Source of the DNA: Fidelibacterota bacterium
GTDB taxonomy: Bacteria > Marinisomatota > Marinisomatia > Marinisomatales > TCS55
Assembly: GCA_002717765.1 (NCBI GenBank)
Contig: PBCB01000016.1
Location: 1 to 13,667 of the forward strand
Length of the DNA: 13,667 bases
Direction of reading: 5' to 3'
The notes beneath the pieces are model-generated. The model did no database searches. It was not told the DNA's origin and saw only the letters and a list, made by a program, of their open reading frames with translations. Below are positions 12,364 to 13,667 of the stretch, one piece after another. Position 1 is the stretch's first letter. Every line of letters begins with the position of its first letter. The translations under genes and the position numbers were made by a program.

Positions 12364-13667
12364 ATGAGAAAAAATAATTTTAGAAATATAGCAATCATTG
12401 CCCATGTTGATCATGGAAAGACAACCCTTGTAAATGGTATGCTTAAGCAAAGCGGAGCATTTAAAGAGCATCAGGCCGTTGAAGATAGGATTATGGACTC
12501 CATGGATCTTGAAAAAGAGCGTGGGATTACAATTACAGCAAAGAATACTGCAATTTTCTACAACGATATGAAGATAAATATTCTTGATACCCCTGGGCAC
12601 GCAGATTTTGGTGGTGAAGTAGAGAGAAGTTTGAATCTTGTTGATGGCGCACTCTTATTAGTAGATGCGAGCGAGGGCCCTTTGCCGCAGACACGGTTTG
12701 TATTAAAAAAGGCACTAGAAAAATCATTACCCATCATTGTAGTTATCAATAAAATTGATAGAGCTGATGCACGTATAGATGAAGTGATTAATGAAGTTTA
12801 TGATTTATTCATAGATCTTGATGCTTCAGATGATCAAATAGAATTCCCAATAATTTATACTGATGCAAAATCAGGAATTGCGCATAATGAAATTGGCGAT
12901 AATTCAACAAATTTGATTCCACTTTTTGAATCGATTATATCTAAAATTAGTGGGCCCGATGTATCTGATGATGGAGTGCCTCAATTTCTTATAACCAGCC
13001 TTGATTATGATTCTTATGTTGGTCAAATTGCCGTGGGCCGTCTAAACAATGGAACTCTTTCATTAAATCAAAATTATGCACTATGTATGAAGGATGAAAT
13101 TAGACCGAATCAAAAATTTTCTGCACTATATACATTTAAAGGATTAAATAAAATCGCTGTTGATCAAGTGGAGTCTGGAGATATTATTGCATTTTCAGGA
13201 ATTGAAAATATAAATATTGGTGATACAGTTTCTGATAATGAAAAACCAGAACCGCTTCCACGCATAGAAGTTGATGAGCCAACTGTGTCTATGCTTTTCT
13301 ATGTAAATGATAGCCCTTTTGCTGGTCAAGATGGAAAATATTTAACCTCAAGACATTTATCTGAAAGATTAAACAAAGAAATATTGAGCAATGTTTCTTT
13401 GCAGGTAATTCCCACTGACAGGCCAGATGTTTTTGAAGTTAGAGGTAGGGGTGAGCTTCAAATGGCAATATTAATAGAAACCATGAGAAGAGAGGGATTT
13501 GAATTTATGGTTTCCAAGCCTAAGGTAATCACTAAAGAAAAAGATGGTAAAGTACTAGAGCCAATGGAGAAAGTTTTTTTAGATGTTCCCGAAGATAAGG
13601 TTGGTGTTTTGACAGAAAAATTATCTTCACGAAAAGGGAAAATGACCAATCTTCAAAATCATGGGAG
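12364..13667 (+). CDS. typA: Translational GTPase TypA/BipA (3' end outside the window)
   Basis: The first 434 codons of a ribosome-associated GTPase of the TypA/BipA family, which helps 50S assembly and stress responses in other bacteria. G motifs are intact: G1 A-H-V-D-H-G-K-T-T (13-21), G2 R-G-I-T-I (53-57), G3 D-T-P-G-H (75-79) and G4 N-K-I-D (129-132). The continuation has the OB-fold domain II (D-Y-D-S-Y-V-G-Q-I-A-V-G-R) and the family-specific F-Y-V-N-D-S-P-F-A-G. The V-R-G-R-G-E-L-Q-M-A-I-L-I-E-T-M-R-R-E-G-F-E domain III signature is also present. The usual length is about 600 aa, so roughly a quarter to a third is missing beyond the edge. It starts at the ATG at 12364, 4 nt after the Omp85 stop and without a Shine-Dalgarno, so it may be read through from the envelope genes. 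Confidence 0.97.
   Translation, partial: MRKNNFRNIAIIAHVDHGKTTLVNGMLKQSGAFKEHQAVEDRIMDSMDLEKERGITITAKNTAIFYNDMKINILDTPGHADFGGEVERSLNLVDGALLLVDASEGPLPQTRFVLKKALEKSLPIIVVINKIDRADARIDEVINEVYDLFIDLDASDDQIEFPIIYTDAKSGIAHNEIGDNSTNLIPLFESIISKISGPDVSDDGVPQFLITSLDYDSYVGQIAVGRLNNGTLSLNQNYALCMKDEIRPNQKFSALYTFKGLNKIAVDQVESGDIIAFSGIENINIGDTVSDNEKPEPLPRIEVDEPTVSMLFYVNDSPFAGQDGKYLTSRHLSERLNKEILSNVSLQVIPTDRPDVFEVRGRGELQMAILIETMRREGFEFMVSKPKVITKEKDGKVLEPMEKVFLDVPEDKVGVLTEKLSSRKGKMTNLQNHG

Noticed and set aside
12274..12749. Overlapping minus-strand frames opposite the Omp85 end and typA start, and other frames opposite real genes.
   Set aside because: They lie antisense to strongly recognised proteins, have unlikely composition and no ribosome binding sites, so they are shadows.

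Overview
The window looks like chromosome from an uncultured-type, AT-rich (roughly one-third GC by eye) marine bacterium of the Fibrobacteres-Chlorobi-Bacteroidetes (FCB) superphylum. Marinimicrobia/SAR406 or a relative is my best guess, by inference only. The grounds are several secreted proteins whose predicted mature N-terminus is Gln after a short F-G-Q or F-S-Q signal end, a small diheme cytochrome of the photosynthetic-reaction-centre cytochrome family with no phototrophy genes, a periplasmic amidohydrolase/aminopeptidase pair, and an Omp85 protein. Several genes have clear Shine-Dalgarno sites, which is less typical of Bacteroidota proper. I see no transposase, integrase, phage gene or CRISPR array, and it reads as ordinary vertically inherited chromosome.

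Layout. (a) 77-1399, plus: two small secreted proteins, probably one operon. (b) 4645-1409, minus: a small membrane protein, a secreted amidohydrolase and a secreted Xaa-Pro aminopeptidase, with 1-nt TAATG coupling between the last two. (c) 4707-6237, plus: a DUF4442 hotdog-like protein, an EamA/DMT transporter and a cold-shock-domain protein, all overlapping at start and stop codons. (d) 7856-6251, minus: a glyoxalase II-like metallo-beta-lactamase-fold hydrolase, a small membrane-anchored protein and a serine esterase. (e) 7942-9076, plus: a 72-aa membrane protein with a repeated segment, a YbjQ-family protein and a lipoprotein with a Kazal-like domain, ended by a bidirectional terminator shared with a minus-strand tRNA-Arg(UCU). 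(f) 9256-9722: an isolated unit with three copies of a 9-bp element (CCTCCTCGA), a promoter, a near-perfect ribosome binding site, a 76-aa protein made of two copies of a 31-residue motif, and a strong terminator. (g) 9883-13667, plus: diheme cytochrome, lipoprotein, single-POTRA Omp85 protein and the 5' two-thirds of typA/bipA, with gaps of 4-13 nt.

How the genes work together. Block (b) points to peptide or peptide-derivative breakdown in the periplasm. Block (g) is mostly envelope-related. Block (d) is a set of small-molecule hydrolases. The least explained part is (f): a tiny, apparently highly expressed two-repeat protein with its own promoter and terminator. No canonical defence or mobile system is visible.
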